A stretch of 6,433 nucleotides of DNA, taken from an uncultured bacterium. Its GTDB lineage: Bacteria > Acidobacteriota > Thermoanaerobaculia > Multivoradales > JAHEKO01. The stretch spans positions 1-6,433 of the forward strand of contig CALILB010000043.1 in the NCBI GenBank assembly GCA_938016625.1, in the 5' to 3' direction. The position numbers and the translations under genes were made by a program. Each line of letters begins with the position of its first letter. Within the stretch, counting starts at the first letter, position 1. Below are positions 5,566 to 6,433 of this stretch, one piece after another. The notes beneath the pieces are model-generated. The model was given only the letters and a program-made list of their open reading frames with translations, did no database searches and was not told where the DNA came from.

Positions 5566-6433
5566 TTACTTCAGACCGTGCTCTTTCTTGTAATCATCGA
5601 GCCAAGTCTTGTTGACTTCGGTCATGTCCAGACGCTGGTTCATGAGCTCGGGCCAGATGATCTCCGGCTTGCGCGTCGGGTCGGGCTGGAGACCCGGCTC
5701 GGTACCCGGCACATCCCAGGCCTCGTCGGTCGAGACCGCCATGCGCTCCTGGACTCCGTCACGCGTCAGATTCCAGACCATCATGTCCGTGGCCATCGAC
5801 AGCGGCCCGTCGTAGGTCTCGCGGATGCCGTCGTAGATGCCGTAGCGCGTCCCCTCTTCATCGAAGAAGTGGTAGGCAATGGCGTGCTGCGGCTGGATCA
5901 TGCTCATCACCTTGCCGAAGGCCTGGGCCGAGGTGTGGATGTCGGTGTTCATCATGATCGTCCGTGTGGGCGGCTGGTTGTAGTACTTGCGCAGCTGCTC
6001 CGCGGTCAGCATCGCCTCGTGAATAACGATGTCGGCGTCCTTGGCGTACTTGATGAACCAGGTGTTGGGGAAGGTGTCGCCACCGAAGACGACCTTGTAG
6101 CCGTTCCACTCGATAGAGAAGCTCACCGGCCCGTCGCCAGCGTGGATCGCCGGCCAGGAGCGGATCGTGACACCGTTTTCCTCATAAACGATCTGATTCT
6201 CGCCCTTGTAGTCGAACTCGTGAGCGACGATGTTGCCGGGGATCGGATTGACTTTGACCGCGCGGGTCATGCGGTCCCAGTTATAGGCCTTGAGGAAGTG
6301 GTCCACGAAGTAAGCGGTGCCCATGTCCTCGCGGGAGCCGCTGGGTCCCCAGACCTCCAGCGGCGTCGTGCGACCGCCGGTCCAGCCGCCGGCCCACAGG
6401 GCAGCGAGGTCGCCGACGTGGTCGGTGTGCAGG
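5566..6433 (-). CDS. MBL-fold metallo-hydrolase, RNase Z-like/GntH-like (paralogue 2), 5'-truncated
   Basis: The frame stays open past the ATG at 6324 to the right edge, so the window holds only the last 288 residues of a longer protein; 6324 is an internal Met. The visible part starts inside the metal motif, reading LHTDHVGDLAALWAGGW. The other ligands follow: PAIHAGDGPVSF, FGGDTFPN, DIHTSAQAFGK and HAIAYH. VWNLTRDGVQERMAV is the family C-terminal block, then a tail unlike that of paralogue 1. By hand count the first 100 aligned residues are about 70 % identical to paralogue 1. Both genes also share DNA blocks such as the 15-mer CGGATGCCGTCGTAG, so this is a tandem gene duplication. Any signal peptide lies outside the window. 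All visible metal ligands are kept, so it should be an active hydrolase; its substrate is unknown. Confidence 0.9.
   Translation of the reverse strand, partial: LHTDHVGDLAALWAGGWTGGRTTPLEVWGPSGSREDMGTAYFVDHFLKAYNWDRMTRAVKVNPIPGNIVAHEFDYKGENQIVYEENGVTIRSWPAIHAGDGPVSFSIEWNGYKVVFGGDTFPNTWFIKYAKDADIVIHEAMLTAEQLRKYYNQPPTRTIMMNTDIHTSAQAFGKVMSMIQPQHAIAYHFFDEEGTRYGIYDGIRETYDGPLSMATDMMVWNLTRDGVQERMAVSTDEAWDVPGTEPGLQPDPTRKPEIIWPELMNQRLDMTEVNKTWLDDYKKEHGLK

Noticed and set aside
6322..6324. MBL paralogue 2 starting at ATG 6324
   Set aside because: The frame continues open to the window edge and encodes the conserved LHTDH metal motif and GGWTGGR segment, so this Met is internal.
4079..6433. Guanitoxin biosynthesis cluster
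   Set aside because: The MBL proteins resemble proteins that databases label GntH, but no other guanitoxin gene (arginine hydroxylase, PLP enzymes, kinase, methyltransferase) is in the window; the label alone does not imply toxin production.

Overview
The window looks like GC-rich chromosomal DNA (roughly 60 % or more by eye) from a Gram-negative bacterium. The Gram-negative call rests on an outer-membrane efflux lipoprotein and a HlyD-type periplasmic adaptor. An uncultured lineage such as Acidobacteriota would fit, but that is a guess; nothing here fixes the phylum.

Layout. (1) Bases 1-942, plus strand: the end of a purine-biosynthesis operon, with a probable purL C-terminus (to 80) overlapping a complete long-form purQ (73-942). 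(2) Bases 943-1113: a convergent intergenic region with four G-tracts of at least four guanines each (possible G-quadruplex), followed by a 10-bp hairpin. (3) Bases 1114-6433, minus strand: a co-oriented block read right to left. It starts with an RNase-Z-like metallo-beta-lactamase-fold (MBL) hydrolase cut by the right edge, then a strong hairpin, then a second complete exported paralogue of that hydrolase. Next come a previously uncalled 36-residue membrane microprotein, a HlyD/YiaV-type membrane-fusion protein, a DUF3302 (YiaW-type) two-helix protein, and a TolC/NodT-type outer-membrane lipoprotein.

How the genes work together. PurL and PurQ form the FGAM synthase complex. The HlyD, DUF3302 and OMF genes are spaced 12-16 nt apart, each with its own Shine-Dalgarno, and should build a trans-envelope conduit. 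No inner-membrane pump gene is visible. The MBL gene ends 38 nt before the microprotein, so the hydrolase(s), microprotein and conduit may share a transcript. At least one hydrolase carries an N-terminal export signal or anchor, so an envelope-located hydrolysis-plus-transport system is a reasonable but untested idea.

The points most worth a second look are the microprotein at 3930-4040, the tandem hydrolase/pump-less conduit arrangement, the G-tract motif plus hairpin after purQ, the hairpin between the two hydrolase genes, and an Asp in place of the usual Glu in the PurQ catalytic triad. I saw no tRNA, rRNA, CRISPR, insertion sequence or phage gene.
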